Assembly (NCBI RefSeq): GCF_040567655.1
Contig: NZ_JBEXAC010000005.1
Location: forward strand, 3,542-18,441
DNA length: 14,900 nucleotides
Source of the DNA: Chitinophaga sp. H8
Lineage (GTDB): Bacteria; Bacteroidota; Bacteroidia; Chitinophagales; Chitinophagaceae
Direction: 5' to 3'
The notes under the pieces: generated by a model
Database searches by the model: none
Told to the model about the DNA's origin: nothing
What the model saw: only the letters and a program-made list of their open reading frames with translations
Translations under genes and position numbers: made by a program
Part shown: in pieces, positions 7,673 through 14,900 of the stretch
Numbering within the stretch: position 1 is the first letter of the stretch
Layout: every line of letters begins with the position of its first letter

Positions 7673-8527
7673 TTAGTCAAAATAATGAACTTTTTTTAAT
7701 GCTTGTTTAAACTCGTCTTGAAATTTCCGTTGTCCGCCTTGTCCTGGAAATGTAATTCTTTGGTCAATTACGTTTTTGAATTTTTGCTTTAAGTAATAAA
7801 AAGCAATGTCGTAAACATTTGCCTTGATTAAAATAATTTGAGTGTTGTCGTCCGCAACAGAATTTATTTTGTCAACCAAACTCGGAAGTTGTGATTGCAA
7901 GTCCGTGTCAAGAAGCGAAAGTGGTAATTCAGACAAGTCAAGCAAGTAAAAACTGTCTTGTTGAAGTGTCTGCAAAATTGTGTTTTTTATTTCACTACTT
8001 CGTCCACTTAAAAGAAATTGTTCTTTAAGTTTTGGATAAAGTGCTTCTGCTACACCCAAAAATAAATAGTCGTGTTGGCGAACATCGTCGTAGTAGAAAA
8101 AACGTTCCAAACTGTCTGGCGGTGCTTCTGCAACAAGCAAATACTTTACTGTTTCGGGTTTGTATTTTTGACGTGCTTTTTCAAGTTGTTTTTTTAGTTG
8201 CGAAATATCGGTTGTCGTTTCTGTTGCTTTTGTCGGCTTAACAGTTGCTACTTTTTTTGTCTGTTGATTAGTGGACGAATAATTTGAAATAGCATTTTTT
8301 CCTTTGCTTGAATGTGGAATTGTCCAACTTGAACCTTTACCACCTGCTTGAAAAGCGTGTGGTAGTTGTCCTTTACGCAACAAGTCCCGAAGCGGTTTGC
8401 CTGGTCTGTCTTTGCTGTCTTTCAAAATTCCTGCTTTCGCAAGCAAATCATTAGCTTCAACAGGGTCAATGTCTGCTCTGCCTGATTTTGTCAAGTAGCC
8501 GTCTATGAATTTTGTAATTGCACTCAT
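7673..8527 (-). CDS. Unknown cassette protein, possible uracil-DNA-glycosylase-like fold
   Basis: This 284-aa protein is not recognised with certainty. Residues 1-75 look like a winged-helix-type region (DPVEANDLLAKAGIL to LPHAF and SSWTIP). A low-complexity Thr/Lys/Ser linker covers ~76-108, followed by a basic coiled coil. The C-terminal domain begins with a beta strand and loop, YLLVAEAPPDSLERFFYY (129-146), and ends near FPGQGGQRKF. That layout recalls the UDG-like superfamily, whose first motif sits after such a strand, but the catalytic residues cannot be assigned. The leader from the cassette boundary is about 50 nt and shows no promoter, so expression probably depends on upstream read-through. 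The function is unknown; DNA repair or defence is only a guess. Confidence 0.75.
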   Translation of the reverse strand: MSAITKFIDGYLTKSGRADIDPVEANDLLAKAGILKDSKDRPGKPLRDLLRKGQLPHAFQAGGKGSSWTIPHSSKGKNAISNYSSTNQQTKKVATVKPTKATETTTDISQLKKQLEKARQKYKPETVKYLLVAEAPPDSLERFFYYDDVRQHDYLFLGVAEALYPKLKEQFLLSGRSSEIKNTILQTLQQDSFYLLDLSELPLSLLDTDLQSQLPSLVDKINSVADDNTQIILIKANVYDIAFYYLKQKFKNVIDQRITFPGQGGQRKFQDEFKQALKKVHYFD

Positions 8528-8576
8528 CTTTTGTCAGTTTTTCTGTCGGTGAAACGGTCGCCCATTGCTTGCCACC

Positions 8577-8719
8577 AACAATGGCTCGGCGAATTGGCGA
8601 AGTAGCGAAGCTGTATCGAAGATACAAAAGCGGAGCTATTTAGCCAAGTCGCTTGTTGTAAGCAGTCCGCGAAGCGGCGGCTTACGGCAAGCGACGTAAG
8701 TCGCCGAGCCATTGTTAGC
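8577..8719 (-). repeat. Variant attC-like palindrome forming a gene-less cassette
   Basis: AACAATGGCTCGGCGA (8577-8592) pairs perfectly over 16 bp with TCGCCGAGCCATTGTT (8701-8716). The arms differ from the other sites, and the interior folds into further hairpins (GTAAGC with GCTTAC around 8658-8693). Only about 26 bp separate it from the next site, and GTTAGCAA (8714-8721) is complementary to TTGCTAAC (8735-8742). It therefore looks like a cassette of ~166 bp with no gene. The gap 8528-8877 between genes is filled entirely by this site and the next one. Confidence 0.6.
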
Positions 8720-8742
8720 AAGGAGCGCAGCGGATTGCTAAC

Positions 8743-8873
8743 AACGTGCCGCGTATTGGCGATGGGCGGGATTTTTAGCACTGAACTTTAATCGAAGAAC
8801 AGAAGTTGAATTTTGCACTTCCGTTGATACGAAGCCGTTCAGCCCGCCTATTGCCAATACGATGTTGTACGAC
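8743..8873 (-). repeat. attC-like site of the aadS cassette
   Basis: It is built as the site at 7523-7651 and is closely similar to it: CGTATTGGC (8752-8760) with GCCAATACG (8853-8861), inner GGCGGG/CCCGCC arms, a 6-nt spacer at the AAC end and a 2-nt spacer at the GTT end. GTTGTACGAC at its end (8864-8873) is the exact complement of the other end of the aadS cassette at 9765-9774. Confidence 0.75.
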
Positions 8874-8877
8874 GTAG

Positions 8878-9741
8878 TTATGTTTTGGGTTTTAGTCCAG
8901 CTAAATATTTTCGTATGTCATTTTCTAATTTATCCGGGTATTTGTACTCTAATTTTTTTGACAATTCAGTTCCTATTTCTGAAACTAAATCAGTCATTGA
9001 AAATAGAGCAGTCCAATTTTCCTTTATATCGCTCCCTGAAAATGTTTGTTCTGTTTTAGCCCACATTTCCTGGTTAAGATACTTTTTGAAAAGTCGTCCA
9101 TATTTATTGGTCGTTATGTTCCAATTGTGTTCACTTGCAATGTGCCATTCAATTAAAGGAATTAAATATTCTGTGCGAATAACGGTTTCCGACATAAATT
9201 TCGCATAGAATATTTCATCTCTCACAAGACACTTTGCCACGTAAGTTGTGTCCCACCAAAAATCGTTTATTAGATTTTGAAACTCTTTTTCAGACGGTTT
9301 TTTGATAATGGAAATTTGATAAGTTGGTTTCAGCATTTGCTTTGTAATACCATCTTTATCAATTAAAATTTTATAACCAATATCCCAATCTTCTGGTAAT
9401 TCTTTCTCTTGCGTTTCCTTTATAAATTTTGATTTGCTGTAAAGTTTAAAATCTACTTTCACACCGTCTTCATAAAGTAGCATTTTCATTGCGTGTTTAT
9501 GGTTAAAACAACTTTCGTCTTCTTCAATCATAGCAATTGGATTTCCGAATTTAAGCGTCCAGCTTTTGTCTGAAATGTAATTTGTATTATCCTCAAAAAC
9601 AAATTCAATGTCTAAATCACTAAATTCGTCAACAAGTGCTAAAGGATTTACAAGTGAACTTGTCAGAAGAAGAACTCTTACATCTTCGTTTTTCTCCGAC
9701 CATTCTATAATTGTTCTTAACTTTTCTTCTCTGACTTTCAT
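8878..9741 (-). CDS. aadS: Aminoglycoside 6-adenylyltransferase AadS (streptomycin resistance)
   Basis: This 287-aa protein is the length of AadS known from Bacteroides transposons and belongs to the ANT(6) family. It would transfer AMP from ATP to streptomycin. The nucleotidyltransferase motif is visible: LLLTSSL followed by Asp42 and Asp44 in EFSDLDIEF, with the third acidic position in KVDFKLYSK near residue 96. The sequence starts at the family's usual start. The leader from the cassette boundary (9772-9774) to ATG is only ~31 nt with no promoter box, so it is a promoterless cassette gene reading away from the recombinase. The attC-like site begins 4 nt after the stop codon, a compact arrangement typical of integron cassettes. 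Confidence 0.92.
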   Translation of the reverse strand: MKVREEKLRTIIEWSEKNEDVRVLLLTSSLVNPLALVDEFSDLDIEFVFEDNTNYISDKSWTLKFGNPIAMIEEDESCFNHKHAMKMLLYEDGVKVDFKLYSKSKFIKETQEKELPEDWDIGYKILIDKDGITKQMLKPTYQISIIKKPSEKEFQNLINDFWWDTTYVAKCLVRDEIFYAKFMSETVIRTEYLIPLIEWHIASEHNWNITTNKYGRLFKKYLNQEMWAKTEQTFSGSDIKENWTALFSMTDLVSEIGTELSKKLEYKYPDKLENDIRKYLAGLKPKT

Positions 9742-9771
9742 TTTGTTTGGTTCGGTTTTACTATGTCGTAC

Positions 9772-9966
9772 AACGGGAAACGCATTGGCGAAGTGGCGGA
9801 TAAATTGAACCGAAAGTTCAATTTAGCAGTGACGTAGCCGATGTGTTTCCACAGAAGCTAAATTATTAAAAAAAAGCTGAATGTGGGACACATTCGGCGG
9901 AATAAAAAGCACAAAAGTTGAATTTTGAACTTAACCCGCCATTTTGCCAATGCGATGTTATGTGTA
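9772..9966 (-). repeat. attC-like site of catB cassette, copy 1
   Basis: CGCATTGGC/GCCAATGCG outer arms and TGGCGG/CCGCCA inner arms pair, with a GAAG/TTTT-type bulge. It is the longest site (~195 bp), with an interior of nested TTGAAC/GTTCAA repeats. AAC end 9772-9774, GTT end 9957-9959. It fills most of the gene gap 9742-10099. Confidence 0.75.
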
Positions 9967-9975
9967 GTTTTTTAG

Positions 9976-9983
9976 TATCTTTG
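9976..9983 (+). promoter_or_regulatory. Bacteroidota-type -7 promoter box for catB copy 1
   Basis: TATCTTTG fits the TAnnTTTG -7 consensus. A TTTG lies upstream at 9943-9946, farther than the usual -33 spacing. It lies inside the cassette, so catB carries its own promoter, which suits its reversed orientation. Confidence 0.55.
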
Positions 9984-10099
9984 TCAGATGAAATTATCAG
10001 ATTAGCAAATTTACTTTACGCAACGTATAGGAAGAGAATAGTTTAGTATTATTCTTCGTTTCCTTATTGTCTCTTATTGTAAATTAAATATGTTAAATA

Positions 10100-10729
10100 A
10101 TGAAAAATTACTTCGAAAGTCCTTTTAAAGGAAAAATAATCAAAGACCACATAACTAATCCCAATATAATTTCGGGTAAATATTCTTATTATTCTGGTTA
10201 TTATCACGGTCATTCATTTGACGATTGTGCTCGTTATCTGTTTCCGGACAGGAATGATGTCGATAAACTAATTATCGGTTCTTATTGTTCAATAGGGAGC
10301 GGTGCAAGTTTCATAATGGCAGGTAATCAAGGTCATAAATATGATTGGATTTCCAGTTTTCCATTTTTTTATATGTCTGAATTTGATGTTTTCAGTAAAA
10401 GCCAAGATGGATTTCAAAAAGCAGGAGATACAGTTGTTGGGAATGATGTTTGGATTGGTAGTGAAGCTATGATAATGCCAGGAGTTCAGATAGGAGATGG
10501 AGCTGTTATTGGCAGTCGTGCTTTGGTTACAAAAGATGTTGAACCTTATTCAATTGTAGGGGGAAATCCAGCCAAATTGATAAAAAAGAGATTTAGTGAT
10601 GATGACATCCAAAAATTGCAGGAAATGAAATGGTGGGAATGGGATGAAGAAACCCTTTTTGAAGCAATGCCAATTCTTTGTTCAAATAAAATCGATTTGT
10701 TGTACAAGTTTTTTAGAAAAATGAAATGA
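10100..10729 (+). CDS. catB: Type B chloramphenicol acetyltransferase CatB, copy 1
   Basis: This 209-aa left-handed beta-helix acetyltransferase would acetylate chloramphenicol with acetyl-CoA in the cytoplasm as a trimer. Hexapeptide repeats are seen at [18 protein letters not shown] and again at [32 protein letters not shown]. The catalytic His79 falls at the family position in [22 protein letters not shown] closes the core, and the Trp-rich C-terminal helix follows. The gene is reversed within its cassette (reads toward the recombinase) and has its own -7 box and terminator. It is identical in sequence to the copy at 12451-13080. Confidence 0.93.
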   Translation: MKNYFESPFKGKIIKDHITNPNIISGKYSYYSGYYHGHSFDDCARYLFPDRNDVDKLIIGSYCSIGSGASFIMAGNQGHKYDWISSFPFFYMSEFDVFSKSQDGFQKAGDTVVGNDVWIGSEAMIMPGVQIGDGAVIGSRALVTKDVEPYSIVGGNPAKLIKKRFSDDDIQKLQEMKWWEWDEETLFEAMPILCSNKIDLLYKFFRKMK

Positions 10730-10736
10730 TAAAAAG

Positions 10737-10762
10737 AAGGTTCCGAAATTCGGAGCCTTTTT
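10737..10762 (+). terminator. Terminator of catB copy 1
   Basis: AAGGTTCCG pairs with CGGAGCCTT (one G-T pair) around AAATT, followed by TTTTTG. It lies 8 nt after the catB stop. The stem would also lie in the path of minus-strand read-through. Confidence 0.75.
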
Positions 10763-10795
10763 GTTTTAACTGCGTTTGCGGCTAAAATTACACAT

Positions 10796-10927
10796 AACGG
10801 CTGGCAAATTGGCGATGGAGCCGACTTTTAGCACAAATGTTGAATAGAATTACTAATCTTCAACATTGCACAAAAGTTCAATAGAAGTACTTCACCGGCT
10901 CTATTGCCAATTTGTTTGTTATGTGCC
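10796..10927 (-). repeat. attC-like site of the tet(X) cassette
   Basis: CAAATTGGC/GCCAATTTG outer arms and GAGCCG/CGGCTC inner arms pair, with the GATG/TATT bulge conserved. The spacer is 6 nt at the AAC end and 3 nt at the GTT end. The arm sequences differ from the other sites while the TTGGC/GCCAA core and bulge are kept, which points to selection on structure. Confidence 0.75.
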
Positions 10928-10940
10928 GTTTTATTCCATT

Positions 10941-12107
<1,167 letters not shown>

Positions 12108-12122
12108 TCAAAAATGGCCCAT

Positions 12123-12317
12123 AACGGGAAACGCATTGGCGAAGTGGCGGATAAATTGAACCGAAAGTTCAATTTAGCAGTGACGTAGCCGATGTGTTTC
12201 CACAGAAGCTAAATTATTAAAAAAAAGCTGAATGTGGGACACATTCGGCGGAATAAAAAGCACAAAAGTTGAATTTTGAACTTAACCCGCCATTTTGCCA
12301 ATGCGATGTTATGTGTA
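12123..12317 (-). repeat. attC-like site of catB cassette, copy 2
   Basis: Sequence identical to the site at 9772-9966. Its GTT-side end, GTTATGTGTA (12308-12317), is the exact complement of the other end of the cassette at 13140-13149. With the catB leader it fills the gene gap 12108-12450. Confidence 0.75.
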
Positions 12318-12326
12318 GTTTTTTAG

Positions 12327-12334
12327 TATCTTTG
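12327..12334 (+). promoter_or_regulatory. -7 promoter box for catB copy 2
   Basis: TATCTTTG (TAnnTTTG consensus), identical to the box in copy 1, ~117 nt before the catB ATG. Confidence 0.55.
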
Positions 12335-12450
12335 TCAGATGAAATTATCAGATTAGCAAATTTACTTTACGCAACGTATAGGAAGAGAATAGTTTAGTAT
12401 TATTCTTCGTTTCCTTATTGTCTCTTATTGTAAATTAAATATGTTAAATA

Positions 12451-13080
12451 ATGAAAAATTACTTCGAAAGTCCTTTTAAAGGAAAAATAATCAAAGACCA
12501 CATAACTAATCCCAATATAATTTCGGGTAAATATTCTTATTATTCTGGTTATTATCACGGTCATTCATTTGACGATTGTGCTCGTTATCTGTTTCCGGAC
12601 AGGAATGATGTCGATAAACTAATTATCGGTTCTTATTGTTCAATAGGGAGCGGTGCAAGTTTCATAATGGCAGGTAATCAAGGTCATAAATATGATTGGA
12701 TTTCCAGTTTTCCATTTTTTTATATGTCTGAATTTGATGTTTTCAGTAAAAGCCAAGATGGATTTCAAAAAGCAGGAGATACAGTTGTTGGGAATGATGT
12801 TTGGATTGGTAGTGAAGCTATGATAATGCCAGGAGTTCAGATAGGAGATGGAGCTGTTATTGGCAGTCGTGCTTTGGTTACAAAAGATGTTGAACCTTAT
12901 TCAATTGTAGGGGGAAATCCAGCCAAATTGATAAAAAAGAGATTTAGTGATGATGACATCCAAAAATTGCAGGAAATGAAATGGTGGGAATGGGATGAAG
13001 AAACCCTTTTTGAAGCAATGCCAATTCTTTGTTCAAATAAAATCGATTTGTTGTACAAGTTTTTTAGAAAAATGAAATGA
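12451..13080 (+). CDS. catB: Type B chloramphenicol acetyltransferase CatB, copy 2
   Basis: Same 209-aa protein, promoter box and terminator as the copy at 10100-10729, with no base difference. It would double catB dosage. It points toward the recombinase gene, opposite to tet(X) and aadS, so its transcript would run toward the attI-like region if termination failed. Confidence 0.93.
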   Translation: MKNYFESPFKGKIIKDHITNPNIISGKYSYYSGYYHGHSFDDCARYLFPDRNDVDKLIIGSYCSIGSGASFIMAGNQGHKYDWISSFPFFYMSEFDVFSKSQDGFQKAGDTVVGNDVWIGSEAMIMPGVQIGDGAVIGSRALVTKDVEPYSIVGGNPAKLIKKRFSDDDIQKLQEMKWWEWDEETLFEAMPILCSNKIDLLYKFFRKMK

Positions 13081-13087
13081 TAAAAAG

Positions 13088-13113
13088 AAGGTTCCGAAAT
13101 TCGGAGCCTTTTT
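13088..13113 (+). terminator. Terminator of catB copy 2
   Basis: Same hairpin and T-run as at 10737-10762. It lies between catB and the attI-like region and could insulate the recombinase gene from catB transcription. Confidence 0.75.
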
Positions 13114-13142
13114 GTTTTAACTGCGTTTGCGGCTAAAATTAC

Positions 13143-13214
13143 ACATAACATCTGTTTTAACGAAACGAATATACGGAAAATTTCGCTTAACCAACCCTAT
13201 ATACGTGTTTCGTT
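13143..13214 (-). other. attI-like primary recombination site beside the recombinase gene
   Basis: The outer boundary of the first cassette (ACATAAC, 13143-13149; GTTATGT on minus) is followed by non-cassette sequence up to the recombinase promoter. This stretch lacks the TTGGC/GCCAA arms of the attC-like sites. It does contain an 8-bp inverted pair AACGAAAC (13159-13166) and GTTTCGTT (13207-13214), possibly recombinase or regulator binding sites. The assignment as attI rests on position. Confidence 0.5.
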
Positions 13215-13245
13215 ATTTGACTTTTCTTTCTACATAAGATATTGA

Positions 13246-13253
13246 TATATTTG
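13246..13253 (+). promoter_or_regulatory. -7 promoter box of the cassette recombinase gene
   Basis: TATATTTG fits TAnnTTTG, with TTTG at 13216-13219 as a weakly spaced -33 candidate. Transcription would start near 13260, downstream of the ATG at 13242, which supports ATG 13317 as the real start. Confidence 0.55.
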
Positions 13254-13316
13254 TATTTAAAAAATAAAACCGCACAAATAGCGAAACAAAATATTATAAA
13301 ATACTATTTCCCTGAT

Positions 13317-14156
13317 ATGAATAGCGAAATCATACTTGAAACCTTCGAAAAGAGATTGCTGATGCAGAGATATGCTGGCAATACCATTAGATCGTACAAG
13401 GATTACGCTAGTATATTTCTTAAACATGTTAGCAAATATCCCTCCCTTGAAGAAATTCCACTGTCAGATATTGAGGCGTTTATAAACGAAAAAGTTCAAA
13501 ATGGGAAAATTAGTGTTTCCTATCAAAAAGGATTAGTGGGCGCAATCAAGAAGATGTACGAACTGATATTGGACAAAAAAATCCAACTGTATTACTTATA
13601 CCCGAAACGATCATTTTCTAAATTACCTAAATTCTTTTCAAAAGAAGAAGTAAGAAATATTCTCGATAACACTCAAAATCTAAAACACAAGGCTATTCTG
13701 ATGACAATCTATAGTTGTGGACTACGTCTTAGCGAACTGTTGAATCTCAAAATCAAAGACATAAAATCTTCCGATGGAATTATCAGAATCCATCAAAGCA
13801 AAGGTAATAAAGATCGGATTGTATCATTACCAGACAAATTGCTGGCGACTTTGAGACATTATTATCAAGCATTCAAGCCAAAGGAGTACCTCTTCGAAGG
13901 TGAGAGGGGTGGCAAGTATAGCGAACGAAGTGTACAGTTGATTCTGAAAAAAGCATTGATCAAAGCAAATGTTCAGTCGGAAGGCTCTGTACATACATTG
14001 CGACATTCTTATGCCACACATTTAATCCAATCAGGTATCGATATCCGAATTGTAAAAGAGTTATTGGGTCATGAAAATATAAAAACGACTATGATCTACA
14101 CTCATATCACTGACATAGACAAGCAAAAGACTCCTAGCCCTCTTGATTTTTTATAA
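13317..14156 (+). CDS. Integron integrase-like/Xer-like tyrosine recombinase
   Basis: This 280-aa tyrosine recombinase has an N-terminal SAM-like domain (FEKRLLMQRYAGNTIRSYK to VSYQKGLVGAIKKMYEL) and a catalytic domain. Arg137 lies in CGLRLSELL, Lys in IHQSKGNKDRIV, His226/Arg229 in HTLRHSYATHL, LLGHENIKTT follows, and the nucleophile is Tyr261 in MIYTHI. It ends in TPSPLDFL, like the RSPLDAL near the end of IntI1. The ~20-residue insertion typical of IntI between the Lys hairpin and the HxxR motif is absent, so by sequence it lies between XerC/D and IntI. It is transcribed away from the cassette array with an attI-like site between, the standard integron layout. It probably inserts and excises the cassettes. 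ATG 13317 was chosen over 13242 because of the promoter box and where similarity begins. Confidence 0.85.
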   Translation: MNSEIILETFEKRLLMQRYAGNTIRSYKDYASIFLKHVSKYPSLEEIPLSDIEAFINEKVQNGKISVSYQKGLVGAIKKMYELILDKKIQLYYLYPKRSFSKLPKFFSKEEVRNILDNTQNLKHKAILMTIYSCGLRLSELLNLKIKDIKSSDGIIRIHQSKGNKDRIVSLPDKLLATLRHYYQAFKPKEYLFEGERGGKYSERSVQLILKKALIKANVQSEGSVHTLRHSYATHLIQSGIDIRIVKELLGHENIKTTMIYTHITDIDKQKTPSPLDFL

Positions 14157-14278
14157 GAATAAGATGAACTTTTCACGCTCTATAGAAACAAGCATTATGT
14201 TCCAATCATTCTTTAAGAAGGGTTATTCTTCTAGCTTAACTTTGCTTAGGTTATTGAATAATCAATATTCAGATATAA

Positions 14279-14302
14279 TTTGTCCGAAATGTGCCCGAAA
14301 AA
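14279..14302 (+). repeat. Right copy of the 24-bp TTTGTCCGAAAT-type direct repeat
   Basis: It matches 719-742 with two mismatches (A/G and T/C) and sits 38 bp inside the right junction. The stretch 14157-14278 between the recombinase stop and this repeat holds no gene that I can support. It is a candidate integrase arm site or a relic of a neighbouring related element. Confidence 0.5.
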
Positions 14303-14305
14303 AGA

Positions 14306-14332
14306 AAAAGCCACTGATTATCAGTGGCTTTT
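14306..14332. terminator. Bidirectional terminator hairpin at the right end
   Basis: AAAAGCCACTGA (14306-14317) and TCAGTGGCTTTT (14321-14332) form a perfect 12-bp stem with a 3-nt loop and T-runs on both strands. On the minus strand it directly follows the tRNA 3'-end-like sequence, so it may be the terminator of the original target tRNA carried along by the element. Confidence 0.75.
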
Positions 14333-14345
14333 GTCGGGGTGGCAG
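14333..14345. other. Right attachment junction (attR) with tRNA acceptor-end-like sequence
   Basis: GTCGGGGTGGCAG is the complement of CTGCCACCCCGAC, a typical tRNA 3' end. Continued into the left-end GATTCGAACC it would make a proper T-arm plus acceptor strand. After the core TGGCAG the sequence turns at once into GC-rich plasmid DNA (TAATCGCGCGG). The stretch 14346-14450 shows no feature. Confidence 0.65.
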
Positions 14346-14450
14346 TAATCGCGCGGATTTACAGGCACGTCGGATATGTTTACAAAAACTCCGTTTTTGA
14401 CACATATCCCGTGCCAAAGGGTGCCCCTTTGAAACCCTCCAGCGCCCCGC

Positions 14451-14666
14451 TCAATCGCGGGGCAGGGTGACGCGGTGGGGTAGGTCGGGACTGGGGCCGT
14501 CCTCGTCCAGGAACGCCACTTCGGCGCGTTCCAGGGTGCAGCCATCGAGGTTCAATTCTTCCATGTCCTTGAGGGTGAAAACCCCCGCCTCCTCGCGGCT
14601 CTTGGTGTACCCGTAGCCCTTGGGTTTCCAGTACTCCAGACCTGTCTTGATGTAATACATGCTCAT
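14451..14666 (-). CDS. Small hypothetical plasmid protein
   Basis: A 71-aa protein (73 aa from the ATG at 14672), starting MSMYYIKTGLEYWKPKGYGYTK, with an acidic C-terminal half. GC-rich third codon positions match the plasmid, not the element. Starting at 14666 gives an ATGA overlap with the preceding gene's stop, a common coupling arrangement, so I prefer it. No known domain recognised. Confidence 0.6.
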   Translation of the reverse strand: MSMYYIKTGLEYWKPKGYGYTKSREEAGVFTLKDMEELNLDGCTLERAEVAFLDEDGPSPDLPHRVTLPRD

Positions 14667-14866
14667 GGCCATACCTCGTCCTTGAGTTTCGATATAACGG
14701 AATCCAGCGCCGTTCTGGTGGTGCCGTCCAGCGTGTCTATACCCCTGTCGTAAGCCTCCAAAACAGCGGCCATTTCAGCGGCTGTGATGCTGATAGTGGC
14801 CGTGGTGTCCCTTACGATATGGGAGTAATCAGGCTTGCCGAAAAGGGCTTTGAGTGGATCTGTCAT
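14663..14866 (-). CDS. Small hypothetical plasmid protein
   Basis: A 67-aa acidic, mainly helical protein (ITAAEMAAVLEAYDRGIDTLDGTTRTALDSVISKL) with no recognised domain. GAGATCAGCC precedes the ATG and includes a weak GGAGAT ribosome site. It overlaps the next gene by four bases, so the two form a small plasmid operon reading toward the inserted element. Confidence 0.6.
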   Translation of the reverse strand: MTDPLKALFGKPDYSHIVRDTTATISITAAEMAAVLEAYDRGIDTLDGTTRTALDSVISKLKDEVWP

Positions 14867-14900
14867 GGCTGATCTCCAAACATATCAAGCGTGTCTGTAT

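Larger units (their letters stand above)
9772..10798. repeat. Copy 1 of a perfect 1027-bp direct duplication (catB cassette)
   Basis: Identical to 12123-13149 (offset 2351) from AACGGGAAAC to ACACATAAC. Identity stops exactly at the predicted cassette boundaries on both sides. This is what duplication of one cassette by site-specific insertion would give, and it helps define the cassette ends. Confidence 0.95.
12123..13149. repeat. Copy 2 of the perfect 1027-bp duplication (catB cassette)
   Basis: Identical to 9772-10798. As the unit next to the recombinase, it would be the most recent insertion under integron logic. The two copies are direct repeats around tet(X), so recombination between them could delete or circularise a 2351-bp tet(X)-catB segment. 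Confidence 0.95.

Noticed and set aside
8524..8781. Open frame on the minus strand, 85 aa
   Set aside because: It runs through the two attC-like palindromes; base pattern is set by hairpins, not coding.
13242..13316. N-terminal extension of the cassette recombinase from ATG 13242
   Set aside because: This ATG lies before or within the -7 promoter box (13246-13253), and the family-like sequence starts at 13317.
14321..14545. Minus-strand frame of 74 aa across the right junction
   Set aside because: It spans the element/plasmid boundary and the terminator hairpin, so it is a chance frame.

Overview
The window looks like a Bacteroidota (Flavobacteriia/Sphingobacteriia-type) integrative mobilizable element of about 13.75 kb that has landed in a GC-rich, probably proteobacterial, mobilizable plasmid. 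The outer ~590 bp on the left and ~550 bp on the right are GC-rich: a MobV-type relaxase C-terminus, and two small overlapping plasmid genes on the minus strand. Everything between is AT-rich, uses Bacteroidota protein families and has Bacteroidota-style -7 boxes (TAnnTTTG). The junctions share TGGCAG (587-592 and 14340-14345). Joining the right end of the element to its left end would give GTCGGGGTGGCAG followed by GATTCGAACC, the complement of a tRNA T-arm and acceptor 3' end. The element therefore seems to carry a tRNA-derived attachment site but to sit here in a non-tRNA site.

Left half of the element (744-7524, all plus strand): a tyrosine recombinase that probably integrates the element; an unrecognised gene; a terminator; then a transfer/replication module made of a helix-turn-helix protein, a RepA-like AAA ATPase, a Toprim/primase-like protein, a MobC-like protein, a MOBP-like relaxase and a coiled-coil membrane protein. 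A perfect 14-bp inverted repeat lies between the ATPase and primase genes, and an oriT-like inverted repeat lies just before mobC.

Right half (7523-14156): an integron-like cassette array. Five units, read on the minus strand from the integrase outwards, are catB, tet(X), a second identical catB, aadS, a gene-less unit, and a cassette for an unknown 284-aa protein (six units counting the gene-less one). They are separated by long imperfect palindromes built like attC sites: AAC, a 6-nt spacer, a 9-bp arm ending TTGGC, a small internal loop, a 6-bp arm, a variable interior, then the complementary arms, a 2-3 nt spacer and GTT. The two ends of each cassette are complementary to each other (8-10 bp) and differ from cassette to cassette, as expected if each cassette circularises to a closed attC. 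The array abuts a divergent tyrosine recombinase gene (13317-14156). This protein ends in an IntI-like SPLD motif but lacks the usual IntI insertion.

The payload predicts resistance to tetracyclines (Tet(X), flavin monooxygenase), chloramphenicol (two CatB copies) and streptomycin-type aminoglycosides (AadS). The genes tet(X), aadS and the unknown gene are promoterless with short leaders and read away from the integrase. catB is reversed in its cassette and has its own promoter-like box and terminator. The most interesting signal is this apparent Bacteroidota-specific cassette system, riding on a mobilizable element that has crossed into a foreign plasmid.
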